Source of the DNA: Eonycteris spelaea
Lineage: Eukaryota; Chordata; Mammalia; Chiroptera; Pteropodidae
Reading direction: 5' to 3'
Assembly: GCA_003508835.1 (NCBI GenBank)
Contig: PUFA01000535.1
Span: 124,001 to 188,000, forward strand
Length of the DNA stretch: 64,000 bases
In this document: positions 49,065 to 62,506 of the stretch, in pieces
How the letters are laid out: each line of letters opens with the position of its first letter
Numbering within the stretch: position 1 is the stretch's first letter
The notes under the pieces: model-generated
Database searches by the model: none
Told to the model about the DNA's origin: nothing
Seen by the model: the letters and a program-made list of their open reading frames with translations, nothing else
Made by a program: the position numbers and the translations under genes

Positions 49065-49285
49065 CAGGGCAGGAAGTCACAAGACCCAGGTCCTTATCCT
49101 GGCCCCACCAGTGAGCCACAGTGAAACCTTGGTCAAATTAGTTATCATTAGCTATCTGTTCTGGACTTAAACTTCTGCTGTTGTAAAATGGAATTAATCA
49201 CATCAGCTTTTATTTCCTCGCAGAGCTGCTGAGAAGGACAAATAAGATAACAGAAGTGAAAGAGCTTTTGTCTCCTTAGAAGAAA
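49065..49285 (+). repeat. MIR SINE
   Basis: AAGACCCAGGTCCTTATCCTGG, GAAACCTTGGTCAAATTAG, GTAAAATGGAATTAATCAC and GGACAAATAAGATAACAG match MIR in sense. Confidence 0.72.
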
Positions 49286-49769
49286 GGCTGAGAAACTAAA
49301 GGTAATAGTATTATCGTTCCTGCTATCCTGTCTTATATTCCTTTTCTTCTCTTTCTGTGGCCTCTAGCAAAGTCTTTTAGAAGCTGTGATTTATGTGCAG
49401 TTATTATACATATGCAATTATTAAGCGTATTTTATGTACCAATTAATGTTTTAGTTGTTGGAAATGATACAGAGAAAAAGCTTGCACCCTGCCCATGCCC
49501 TCTTAAGATCTTGCAGTCTAGCAACTTCAATTTCTGACTCAACCTATTACAGTGATTTATGCCTAAGTACTTAGAAGCTTAGAAGACAAGAATTAACTTC
49601 TTATTTTCTTTCTGCTTTGTAAATGGGAACTTCTGTTCCTGGAGCAGTGTACTCCAAGGTCTAGATTGAGGGCATATGGGAAAGGGTGGAGAGCCATGGG
49701 GTAAATAAAGGAATTTCTCTCTCACTTCCACATTTGCAAAGTACCTGACCCTTGCTCAGTGTTTTCAGG

Positions 49770-50115
49770 GACCTATTCTTAGTTTCCCACTTGGTTCCAT
49801 TCTGCTCCTACTATATATGATCCAGCCCACTGGTTGACCTTAGCTATTATCCATATGCTAATGATTTCCAAAAATATATCTCAACCTATCTTTGACTCCT
49901 CCCTTTCCAACTTCCCTAGCATCAAGTTGTTGATCAGATTCTATGTCTCCTACTTAACTCATAGGTCTTTTTTCTGGAAGCTTTGCTCAGGTGTCCCAGA
50001 GTTTTTTGCAGGGTCATCTGTGTTGCCAGAGATATCTGATCGTACCTCTGGTTTCCTTTTAGATTGTGCCCCCTCTGCTCGACTGGGAACTCCTTGAGGA
50101 CTGGACTCTGTTTTA

Positions 50116-50176
<61 letters not shown>

Positions 50177-50240
50177 CACTCTATGACCTGTACAGTGCCT
50201 GACTATAGTTTAGTGCTTAATAAATGTTTGTGGAAAATAC
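49770..50240 (+). repeat. L2 LINE 3' end carrying an internal (TC)n expansion
   Basis: ATCCATATGCTAATGATTTCC, CTGGGAACTCCTTGAGGACTG, CTGTACAGTGCCTGACTATAG and TTAATAAATGTTTGTGG give the L2 order. A TC run at 50117-50173 sits between the GGACTG and the GTGCCTG parts. Confidence 0.82.
50117..50173 (+). repeat. (TC)n microsatellite within L2
   Basis: Nearly pure TC run; source of a spurious Arg-Glu frame on the minus strand. Confidence 0.97.
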
Positions 50241-51119
50241 ATTGTGATAAGAGCTCTAATAGAGATGTGTATAAAGTTCAGTAGAAACACTGAGGAGAAA
50301 AAAAATAATTTTGCCTATTGAACAGAGTTGGGGTCAGGGGAAAGATGGACAATTAGGGAAAAAAACCTTCAAAGAGATGATAGAAAGCACTGCTCTCCTC
50401 TGAGAGTTCTAAGCAACCCAGAAAGAAATGCCTGTTCTGTCTGCTCTTGCTAAGCCAGAGGCATCTCTGGCCTGTTGGCCTCCCTTGCCTTAGGACTGGA
50501 TGACTTTTATGGTTGGGTCTGCAAATAAACCTCTGTCTATAACACATTGACCACTTAAGGCAGGTGCCATTTAGCCATATAATATTAAAGAGGGCTGAAC
50601 TTAAATATGCCACCTTAATCATGGCTGAAAAATAGAAGTACACACACAGGCTCATTGGTCATGCATGCTTAATTCTGTACAGCAAAATACTCTTTAAAAT
50701 ATATTGAAGATTGGAATCTGAAAGCTAACAAATTTAATTCTGAGAATGTAGTAGATCAAGTCCCAAGAACTGAATGTCTTTAAGCTGACTGTCAGATCTT
50801 TCCAAGGGTAAAAATGAAACATGATATAAGCCATTACAGGCCATGAACCTGTTCTCACCCACCTGATGCTTTTACTAATTAGCTTCTTGGCCCGGTGGCA
50901 ATTTGGGACAAGTGCATACAAGCTGGATTCACAGGGGGAACCTACATTCCACTCTGCCATTTTGCAAGCCACTGGGATACTGCACTACTTCTTTTGACTT
51001 CTTTCCGTCCTAGGAGTCCTGCTCTGCCCTGGTGGAAAATTGGGAGCAAAAGAACTTTTCATTAAATGAAGGAGAGATTTCATGGGGCGTTGATGTTTTG
51101 CTAGTTTTATTTTTTAGTG

Positions 51120-51600
51120 GGCTGTCTAAAAACATTCATGCTCCTTGACCCATTAATTTTGCATCTGTGTTTCTATCGTTAGGAAACTATCCAAAATACT
51201 GAAAAACTGGCTAAATCAAAAATATGTTTATACGACATTATTTAGACTAGAATAAAATTTAAAGCAATTTAAATGTCTTAACAATTGGATAATTGATAAT
51301 TGAATCTTAATACACTCATTTATTTACACAGCCATTGAAATGTTTGTTATGAAGTATATATAACATCGATAAAGTGGTTATGATAAAGTGAAATGTAGGA
51401 CCCAAAATTATATGTGCATTCATATTTCATTGCTTTGTAAAAACACAAATACTCAAAGAAAAAAACTAAAGAAATAGTCTATAATAATAACAGTGTTTGG
51501 GTTGAGGTGCTGGGATTATGAATGATTGTTTCCTTTTGTTATACATATTTGCATATTGTGCTTATATTACTTGTAAGAAAGTAAAAATAAAAAAAAACAA
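51120..51600 (+). repeat. L1 fragment, ORF2 end to A-rich tail
   Basis: CTCCTTGACCCATTAATTTTGC, GGAAACTATCCAAAATACTG, TTTAAATGTCTTAACAATTGG, CACAGCCATTGAAATG and an A-rich end at 51585-51600 follow the 3' part of an old L1. Confidence 0.75.
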
Positions 51601-52439
51601 AAGTGGGTAGTCTGCCACTGAAGATAGGCTATAGATAAAGCAGCAGCTTCTAGGTATATTCTTAAACTTTTCTCAGTTATTCTTAGTCTGTTTTCATGGA
51701 CTGCCTATACTTTTTCTGAGGCAAGAAGAAATGGGATGTGATGGAGTGAACTATTTATTCCTTCCTTGGAATGGGTATGTGTGGAGGGAGGTGGAAGAGT
51801 AGTGGCAGTAAGAGTCTCTTTGTTACCCATTATTTCATTGCTCATGTACATTTTAGATTTAATCGCTTTTGCATATTAACATGTTGAACTTAATTGCTTT
51901 AGAGTACATAAAAGTAAAACTAGGACCAAATTGATCAAACCTTTGAATTGCCATCTCAGAAACAGATAATTAACAGTTATCCTCAGTAAATTGGAAATAC
52001 CAAGAAATGTGATTCTCAAAATAATTTTCCAACCTGATCTAGATAGAGGTAGAGATAGGAGCAAATAGGTGGGGCCAACTCAAAGGTTTTTCTTAAACTA
52101 GTGCTAGACTTAAGTAAATGCCATTGTTATGATGAAGACAAGACCTAGAACAGGGGCCTGGAAAGATTGATCAGTAGACGTTCATGTTACTCTATAACTT
52201 ACCTGCATCTCTTGGCCTAAAGAGGAGAGATTTTGTAAAGGTCTTCTGTTATACTTCTAACTGAACCCATCCCTCTCACTTCTTTGGATTTCCTCCTGCC
52301 ATTATCATTTCACTTCCAATGGAATTGAAAAATTGGTGGTACCATTAAGCTGGGTTTATAGTCTCTTAAAACTGGAGTCAGTTGAATTTAATAAATATTT
52401 ATTAAGCATCGTCTATGTATGAGCTAATGTGAGAGATAA

Positions 52440-52560
52440 TATATTGTAGTGGAAGAACTATGGCCCTAGGAGTAATAAAACCTGCATTCTGGTACAGGCT
52501 CTTACCCCTTTAAGGTCTGGTATCTCATCTGTAAAAAGAGGAGGTAGGACCACAAATAGT
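52440..52560 (+). repeat. MIR SINE, degraded
   Basis: ATATTGTAGTGGAAGAACTATGG and GTATCTCATCTGTAAAAAGAGG fit MIR in sense. Confidence 0.6.
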
Positions 52561-52694
52561 CTTCCACAAGTCTAGTTTTAACCTTTGCTGATTTAAGAAC
52601 CCCTGCACAAAACACTGAGTTGCAAATAAAGGTTTTATAAAAACAACTCTACTTAATAAAATCACTGCACCCTTCTAGAAAAGGCCACTTTAAA

Positions 52695-52965
52695 ATAATA
52701 ATAGCTAACTTTTATTGAGTCTTTACTGTGTGTCAGGCTCTGTGCTTACATTTTACGTGGATTACCTCCCTTCATCTTTATAACAACCCTACGAGGTATG
52801 AGAACTGTTATCCCTATTTTGCAGATGATGAAATTGAGACTTGGTGAGGTCAAGAGATGTGCATGAGGTCAGTTAGTAAGCCATAGATCTAGGATTTGAA
52901 CTTGGACAGAATGACTCTAGGCCCAGGCTCATAACCATGGTGTTGATATAGCCTGCCCCATTTCC
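52695..52965 (-). repeat. MIR SINE, nearly full length
   Basis: Antisense MIR: TAATAGCTAACTTTTATTGAG, TGTGTCAGGCTCTGTGC, TTTTGCAGATGATGAAATTGAG and GATTTGAACTTGGACAG. Confidence 0.88.
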
Positions 52966-53165
52966 CATGGAAAGTTTAGGGATAACCTGCAAAAGGACTA
53001 ATGTTTCTTACCTCCCAAAGAAAGTAAATTAGTATCCTGAGTTGAAAAACTGTTGGGAAAGGTGTTCCCTAGGATGCTTTGGGCCACACTATGGACCAAC
53101 CTAAGATGACACTAGAGAATTCAGTGGGCCATTTTTGCCTTTCTCTTTGTGTGTGAGGGTGTGAG

Positions 53166-53167
<2 letters not shown>

Positions 53168-53204
<37 letters not shown>

Positions 53205-53247
53205 TGTGTGTGTGTGGGTGTGGGTGTCTGTGTGTCTGTGTGTGTTT
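53168..53247 (+). repeat. (GT)n microsatellite, interrupted
   Basis: GT run with GG and CT interruptions; minus-strand Thr-His frames across it are artefacts. Confidence 0.96.
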
Positions 53248-55149
53248 TATGCACAAATATATGCATGTAGAGGTAGGGAAAAGTGAACTGGCTCTTTTCC
53301 ATTTAGCTGGAAGTAAAATTGTATGAAACAAGTTGACCAAGATTTAGCAGAGAAACAGGTTTCCTAAACTTAGATTCCTTATCTTGGTTGGTGCAGTGAG
53401 GGGTGGGGGCAGAATAGGAGGAGGAGATAGAAGGGGTAGAAAGAAGATCTTACAAGCATGTTTCAAAATGTATTTGAAGGGCAGGAATTTGGTCTGCTCC
53501 AGCTACCTTGTAATTTTGATTTTCTGGGACTTGGCTTGGGAAATATCTGGACTCTCAGTAATGTGTTTTGGCTCAACCTCCCAGGTATACTAGGAGAGAG
53601 GCCAATGACTGCAAATGGAGTAAGAATTTAGCTCAGCTTTGCTGCCCTGTTGTTATTACAGAAGAGTTGAATATATAGATCCAAATTGCATTTTTACAGA
53701 GAGAACCACAAATATCCTTTCTTCCCCTTTTAATATCCTCAGGGACAGTCTGTTTGTCCAGGAGAAATAAGGTTATTTCATTGATTGAGGATGATGTCAG
53801 ACCTCTAACAGTGGTGTGATTAAAGCTATGGACAAATTAAAGGTTGCAGAGTTCATACTATTTTAGTTCTTGTGTATGAGACAAGGGATATTTTCCTTTC
53901 TTTTCTCTAATAAGTAAATGGAGTATTGTTTTCCTTTTTATGTGACTCAACATGTAGATGAACATAAGTTCTAAGAAAACAATCAGGAAACTGGAGAGAA
54001 GTCTGCAAAGCTTTTTTCTTAGATTTCTTCTTTTAAACAGAAACAAGAAAGGCCAGGGGGTGGGGAGGTGGAGAGAAACAATCTGTATGTGCCCCGTTGA
54101 CATAAAATGATTTGTGTTTTGAAAAGGATATGAAAGAGAGAGGACAAAATTGATGGAAGAGAGCAAGACTTTGGACAGCAAAGTGTTTTTTTAAAATTTG
54201 TTTTGTTTTGCCTTTTTTTTTTTTTTTAGGAGCTGGGTGTCAGGAGCAAAGCCAGTCAAAGTCCACATGAAGAATCTCAGTATTACTGGCAAATAGTTGT
54301 ATGATGGTTTCTCTAAAGGGTTTCAAGTTTAAAAGCCTTGGATTGTTTTCCATGTGTTTCAGTTAAAAAGAAAAAAAAACTATTTTGTTCAGAATTAGAT
54401 AATAGAAGCATGGTGGTTATTTACCATAACTCTTAAATAATCCATCTTTGATTCCTGTTAGAAGTTGGTCCTCTCTTTGAAATTAGGGGAGACACCCCAA
54501 AATAATTACCTTGCAGATTGGAGATGGTTTCGTTTTTTATTGTGATTACACGTTGGGCTGAAACAAGATGGAAAGACAAATTTCCATGTCTGTTCACTCT
54601 GTATCTATTCACTTTATTTTTGGCAACATTGCAAGGAAATGATGTTAAATTAATCACTGTGTGCTTTTGTGGATTCTTTTTAAATTAGATGTTTTGCACA
54701 TGCCCCCAAAATAAAGAGGTGCTTGTGTGCTTTCTTTGCATTGCATTGCCTCTCAAATGGTGTCTCTGGTGCAGATTAAAGCCTTTTTCTTTAAGTGATA
54801 TGTGTGAGTCATGGCTAAACTAGGATGGAAGATAGGAATGTGGATCACGTGCATCTCACCTAAACAAATTCCTCAGTTTGGTAACCATTTTGGTTGGAAC
54901 TACAGGCCTTTTCAGAAGGTCAAAGCGGTAATTAGAAATGAGATTTGCCCCACTCAAATCCACATGTGGTTGGTGTTTGCAGCTAGCTTCTGTAGTGTGA
55001 GTCTAGTTTTTTTCCTTTTGTGGAGATACTGGCGAAGTAGAAGTTCTGAGAAAGCAAACAGAGGCATCTTCTCCTTGAAGACGGAGAGTTGCTGCTATGC
55101 TTTGAGAAGGGCAATTGCCTTTGCTACTCTGGTAAGAATGGATGGACCA

Positions 55150-55275
55150 TTGGTCAGATTGTTAATTCTATGAGGACGAGAATTACATGTTGTGTGTGTT
55201 TTGTATTCCTCATTTTGTTTAGCATGAGGCTGGCAATGTCTGAAATAGCCAGCATGCAATAAGTACTTCGTAACT
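55150..55275 (+). repeat. L2 LINE 3' tail
   Basis: TTCTATGAGGACGAGAATTAC, TATTCCTCATTTTGTTTAGCA and GCAATAAGTACTTCGTAAC resemble the L2 end. Confidence 0.55.
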
Positions 55276-56737
55276 TGGTTAAAAAGGAGTTTGAGTTTTC
55301 TTCAGCCCCTCTGAGGCTGTGGCAGTTAAATTGGGAGTTTCACTGAGCATTCTATCCTTGACCAAAAACCTACCTTCTGATGACTGTCTTTCCTTCTGGG
55401 TCTAGGCAGCGACCGGATTACTCACCTGCCCTTCTGCTTCTGGTCTTTTTTTTGATTGCACCCTAAAGATGACAATGGTTATGGCTTTTGTCATCATCCG
55501 CAATTCCAACTCAGAATGGAAGTAGCAACTTTTTGGAGGTGTAAGTCTAGAACAGCAATCTTTTCCAGTCTCAGACCTAAACATTTCCACTCCTTGGAGA
55601 CTGGCCAACCCTCTGAACACACTGCTGGATGGTGAGGTTTCTTTTTCTCCTGGTATAAATGGACACTGCCACTCATATAAAAGGCAATCACATGGGAGGA
55701 CAAGTCATTCCATTGGAAGGACTGGTTTGGTTAACTGTTGGCCATTGGTGGCAAAATAGAAACAACATTTTTATTTCTCCCTCCCTCCCCCTCCTGAACA
55801 TTTCAGAGTGACCATTGGTTGGACTCTTGGCGGCGCTTACCCTGAACCTGAGTGTTAGGGGAGAGGGAATCTGCTGTTGCGGTTTCTGGAGCTGCTCATA
55901 AGCAAGAATTCCCTATCCTGATCAAGGCTTTAAGCCTGAAAGAAAGCAGAAATAGGTATGGACCATTGGTGTGTGCGTGTGTGCGTGTGTGCTTGTGTGA
56001 GCCTGTGCGTGCAGGGTGGGGTGGGTGTGGGATGGGAGGGGGTGGTATACTCTTCAGGGTCTGGGGCAGCTCAATGTCTGGATTTCCCTGCCTTGCAAGG
56101 TGGGTTTATAAGTGATTTTATTATAACCATACCTGCTCTCATTTCCATTTTTTGAAGAAGGAAAAGTAGTTTGGTAGTCATCTTTCTAGTTTCAGGCAGC
56201 AAAAGAGCTTTATATGTCGCCTTATTGGAAAATACCAATCTGACAATTTAAAGACAAGTGTCCATGAGGATCACTGGGAAGAAGGAAAAGAAGACTAGAG
56301 GGCAGGTTTCTCAGCTTCTTAGTGTTCACTTCCCCAAAGAATATGATAAATGGGATTAAAAAGGTGTTTTGGAAGGTTTTAACTGTGGGATCAAACTGCT
56401 GTACAATAAGAAAACCAGGTAGCAGTAATCATGCAAGAAGTATGAAAAGAAAGAAGATGATTTTTTCCATGTACCATACACATCTTCTGGATCACTCCCT
56501 GTAAGACTAAAGGAAATGAGCTCATGCTGCCAGAGAGATTGGAGGCTATTTAATATAGAAATCAGGGCCTGGTAACCAGAATTGCAGAGTTCTCATCTAG
56601 GAACCTGAGGCTGGTTAGGTTGACCTTTATTGTGACTTTGTGTGACATCATGTCCATTCTTTACCACTACTTATGATCCTTAGAGTGAAAGTTTCATTAT
56701 TGATCATTAATATCAAATTGCAGTAGTTAGCATGACA

Positions 56738-56747
56738 GGGAGAGAGG

Positions 56748-56782
<35 letters not shown>

Positions 56783-56898
56783 AAGAGAGAAAGAAAGAGA
56801 GAAAGAAAGAAAAAGAAAAAGAAGGAAAGAAAGAAAGAAAGAAAGAAAAAGAAAGAAAGAAAGAAAAAGAAAGAAAGAGGAGAGGAGCGGAGAGGTCA
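56738..56898 (+). repeat. Long polypurine (GA)n(GAAA)n tract
   Basis: About 160 bases almost free of pyrimidines on the plus strand. The 116-codon Arg/Glu/Lys frame and the minus-strand Leu/Ser/Phe frame across it are artefacts of the repeat. Confidence 0.96.
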
Positions 56899-57185
56899 TC
56901 TACTACAGTTTTCAGGTTGGAGAATGGAAGAGAAGAAAAGAGGAATCAGTTTCTTAGGTTACCCTATAAACCCATGGCATGCTTATAATTTGAATCTTGA
57001 GTTGTCTTACTACGGGTATCCATTTCATTCAATCCATATTACTTCCTTAAGAAGAATTGGTGGTGGTGGTGGTATGTTGTAATTATACACTTTCCAGAAA
57101 GATGATCTTTTTATTTTTCGATTTCTAAATGCTCTCTGAGGCATACTTCAAATGAAAGAGGGTTTCCCCTTTAAGCTCTTCCTAC

Positions 57186-57235
57186 ACAACAACAACAACA
57201 ACAATAACAACAACAACAACAATAACAACAACAAC
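57186..57235 (+). repeat. (CAA)n microsatellite
   Basis: CAA/AAC run with TAA interruptions in other frames. It encodes a poly-Asn stretch in a 92-codon frame that I do not accept as a gene. Confidence 0.95.
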
Positions 57236-57920
57236 ATCTCAAAGACAACTCCTGGATGGCTGAAAGAGAAACTGTCAATAGTAATTATCCCAAGGCCTTC
57301 TCTTATTAAGCCAAGGAGCATTCAAAATGGACACTACAAAAAGGATTTCTTTTTTAAAAAAAGATATATTTCAGAATTTTTTGAGATCAGAGAAAATGAT
57401 ATACATCAAGCAGGGATCATATCTATCTAGTACAAGCCAAGCTCTCTTCACTTTTTATTTTATTTTACTTATTATTTGGCATTTTGTAGCTCTCTTCACA
57501 TGCTGAACCACTTTGCAGATCCTGTCTATGGGGTAGCTTCTCCCTACCATCCTGCCCCCCTCTCCCACAGCCATGAGTTGGATTTTTAATTTAAATAGAA
57601 TACAGAGAGATGAACCTTGAAAGGACCTAGGAAAATTGCCTTCTCTGATCACGCTACTTGATTGCTCCAGGTTTGCCCAGATCTCTTAAGAGTTAGTCAA
57701 GATTGAATATTTAACATATGCTAAAAATGAAAGAGGAAATAGAGAGCTCTTATGCCTCCAAGTCCCTCATCATATCAATGCAAGAGCCAGGAGTTGCCAG
57801 CAATTAACCTGTTAATTCTAGATTCAGTTATCTGTTTTGTCACTGCAATGGAATCCTCACTCCCAAATATCCATTTTAACCCCCTTTAGAGGAATGATTT
57901 ATCCATCAACTGGGTGTTAA

Positions 57921-58876
<956 letters not shown>

Positions 58877-61800
58877 TAAGAGAGTTCTCTTTCTGTAATT
58901 TCCTGACCTCCTCCCTAACCAGCTTTTGCTGTGTGTTGGGAATTTTAATGGAAGGAATGGGCAGATGTTTGGTATAATAGACTCTGCAATGCATGGCTGG
59001 CCTCTGATTAGTAAATTTCCTGCCAATCTGAATTTCTAGCCATAATTAGCACTGTATTAACATTCCCGTAACTTTATAGGTTGAACTAGCCTCAGCTGCC
59101 TAGGAATGAACAGGAGCACAAGACTTAATTTCAGTAGCTATTCACTGTTCTGTCTCCTTGGATATTGAAGGAAGGGTCACTGTTCCTCATCTGGTGAGTT
59201 ATTAAGCCCTTCCTTGAGGAGCAGAAGCAAATTGTCTTGGACTTTAGTTAGACTGGAATATCCTATCACTTCTACTTATTCCCTTCCACAAAACTCATCA
59301 TATATTTTTGTGAACACATCTTCCTGCAGAATTACTGCTTCTTTCAGACACTAAACAAATACCCAGATATTACCGTGGGGGGAACTATATATGTGAAAGT
59401 TCAGAATGTAACTTGTCATGTACTTCCTTGTAGTTTATGAAGTCTGGATTGCTTCATCTTTCTTCTTTAGAGACTTTGTTAGTTGTCTGTCATGTTTTTA
59501 AACATATAAGTTAATTTCACATCATATAATAGAGAGGTTTTGGTCAGGTGCTAAAATATAGAAAGAAAAAATACTCATGACTTCTGTACCACTTGCCATT
59601 AGATCATGAGGACTATTTCATATATTCAGTTCTTTCTAAATACACTTCTGAATTGTCCATTGTTTCAACCAGACCCTATGATTCCATGATTTTATTCATC
59701 ATTCCTAGTGTTATTATGGCCATGTCTCTGATCAGTAATATTTCAGCAAATGGGGCAAAGGGAAGGTTTCAGACATGGGAACGGTGATGGAAGTTATGTA
59801 GTATTCTTCTTGTCCTGTTACCACGAGCAATTATGGGTGGCCATGAATGTTTGAAGCCACAATGTTTGAAGTCCTTGAACCTAGGGTTGCCTTTTCCAAA
59901 GCCCTCCCCCACCACTAGGCCTGTGATCTCTTTGATATCTAACACTGCCTTGTGTCCCATTCTTACTCTTTTGGGGAAGAGCCTCTAGGCTTGAGGTTCA
60001 TGTGGTGGCTCAGGAGACAAGGCAGTCAGGGGTGGAGTAAACATAAGGTAAAAGGATGCACCTGGCATTTTCTGGTATTTCATTCTTTCCCCCTTCCAGG
60101 TCCATTTTTTAGCTAGAGGTAATTCACTTTGGGTTCCACCTCTAACTTGGCCAGTTTAGAATTCTTTTCCTTAACCCAATCGGATCTCTAACCTTTTTTC
60201 AACCTTCTCTGCATAGCTTTCAAAGGGCAGGAGCCTGAGTTCTGATAAGTGGCTTGGAACAGGAAATGGGGTAATGGACAGGGCCCTTCCGGTTTAAATG
60301 AGAGCAAGAACCTGATTCCCATCTGCCCAGTGAAACAGAAGAACAAGGGAGGGGTTGGTCTGATGGACTGCTTAGCTTGGTGGAAACCCATCTAAGACAG
60401 CAAAATGTCAATGAAGCTGGGGGTTTTGTTTTGCTCTTCCAATTAGCCTGGAAGAGTCTGTCAGACTCTCTCCCTTATGTGGACAAGCTGACATCCGTTG
60501 CCTTGTGGGAGGGGAGTGTGTTGGCTGCAGTGTGGAGCAGAATCTAAAGCCCTACTCAGCACATGGCTTGCCTTTCCAGAAAAGCTATTTTCAGAATTCA
60601 TTCACCAGTATTGTTTGTGATCTGAAATGACTCCCACAGTATTTGAAGCTAGATGGAAAAGCTCTTTGATCTGCCTAAGTAAATAATAAGGGACCCAAAG
60701 AAGGATTTCTTTTCTTCTCATCCTGATTAAACCACCAGAGAAATTTAGCTGCATATATTTTACAAGAAGATATTTATATTTTCTCCTCCTTCCTACATTA
60801 TCTGTGGATCTATCTTCCTATCCCCCAAAACAGTAGGGACACACTGATTACACTTTCTTGGGCAGTATTATAATATGCAGCTTTGCTCTAACAGTTTAAC
60901 AGTTTTTCTTTTTCTCAGTGGGAGAGGAACAGGTTTTTCCGATATGGACTATGCCTAATGAATAATCATACTTAAAATGGTTCTAGTCAGAAGGTGCTCT
61001 GTATGAAGTTTGGGTCTGCATCAGACTAATTCTGGCAATAAAGTGTTTGCAGGGCATGGAGTGAGAGAGTGGCACCTATTGACAAATTACTAGCAAGGGG
61101 AAGTAGTTGAATAGCTTTCTAGAAGTGTGTGCTTTTAGGTGGTGACACATTTATCCTCCTTACATTGTTTAACTAGCTAGAAAATTTGTGAGTACCTTTC
61201 CAAGTAACTGATGCTGGAACCAAAGAATTAGAAGATAAAATTCTTAGTCCTCAATCTACAAATTACCAATTGGGATGCAAGGCAAATTCTTTGAACAAAT
61301 TACTCTTAGAAAAACCTTTGTTTGCCTTTAGAGGTGCAGTAAAATGCTAGACATTTACAGTTAAAATGAACAATATGTTCTAAACAATATATAACTTCAT
61401 CTTCCCTATGCCCTCCTCCCCACTTAAAAAAAAATAAGTATCCTGAATGCTCTAAACTCCATATGGGAAATAAGGCCAAACGCTGTGAAAAACTCAACAT
61501 TTTCTGAATCTTTGTCTTTTTAAGTGCTGAGCCATGTCTGCATCTGGGGTTTATACATTTATCAACTGCTTTTAAAACTTAAATCCTTTCTGTTTGTAGA
61601 GCAGCCACCTTTTTTCAATTGTTGAAATCATGCTCAGATCTGAGGTTTCTTGAAATCCTTGTTTAGTGGAATCTAAGAGTGACCTCACTTTAGTTCAGAG
61701 CAGAGCTGGTTGTGCAAGAGAAACAGTCAGAAATTTGTATCTTTCTCCAAGGTTCACATATTCACCATCACTGAGCCTGGGAGAGGCGCCGTTTCTCTGG

Positions 61801-62459
61801 GGAGAATAAATTGGGTTCCAGGCTGTTGGTGGCACCTGCTCTGATGAGAGTGTGATTGTGTGGGCTTGCACAGATGTGGACCAGGAGTGTGTTGTATATC
61901 TGTGGAGTGTGGGTGGGTGTGTGGCTAGGGAGGGTGAGGGCTCCCAGTTAGTGAGGCGGCAGGGTGGAAGGTGCTTTTTCAGCTCAATGGGTCAGCTTTT
62001 GCTTTCTCTTTGTGTCTTTGAAAACTGTCTCTGAGAGTGACTTCCCTTGGCTAATGCTGATTTTGGTCTTTGGCCTCTGTCCTGCATGTATGCCATGTAC
62101 TCTTTTCCACAGAGTACCAGGGACCCAGGTTGTCTTAAAAAGGGACAGGATGAAGGGAGGGAAGGGGCAAGGAGGCAGGTCAGGGCTTTCATGGGGTCAT
62201 GTGATTCTATTGTCTTCCAGCAGTCCTGTTCCTGGTTAATGTGTTTGTGGGGAGCAATTCAAGCTGCTGTGTTGTGGAAAGACCTGGGGAGTACGCTACT
62301 CACCCAGCTGCCACCTTTAGTTTTACTGTTACTCTTATTATTTATTCTTGAGTATATTTTTGCTTCTTTTGACATCCCCCCAGCATTCCCTCATGCCTAC
62401 CATTCCTCAGTCCCCTCCTCTCCGGGAGAACTTCATAAGAGTGTTAATGCTACTCTTCT

Positions 62460-62469
62460 TTGTGTGTGT

Positions 62470-62503
<34 letters not shown>
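62460..62503 (+). repeat. (TG)n microsatellite
   Basis: TG run with one GG interruption; explains the Val-Cys end of the 170-codon frame at 62047-62559, which has no recognisable domain. Confidence 0.96.

Positions 62504-62506
<3 letters not shown>

Noticed and set aside
57152..57430. 92-codon frame with a poly-Asn run
   Set aside because: The Asn run is a CAA microsatellite in one frame; the rest has no domain and no splice context.
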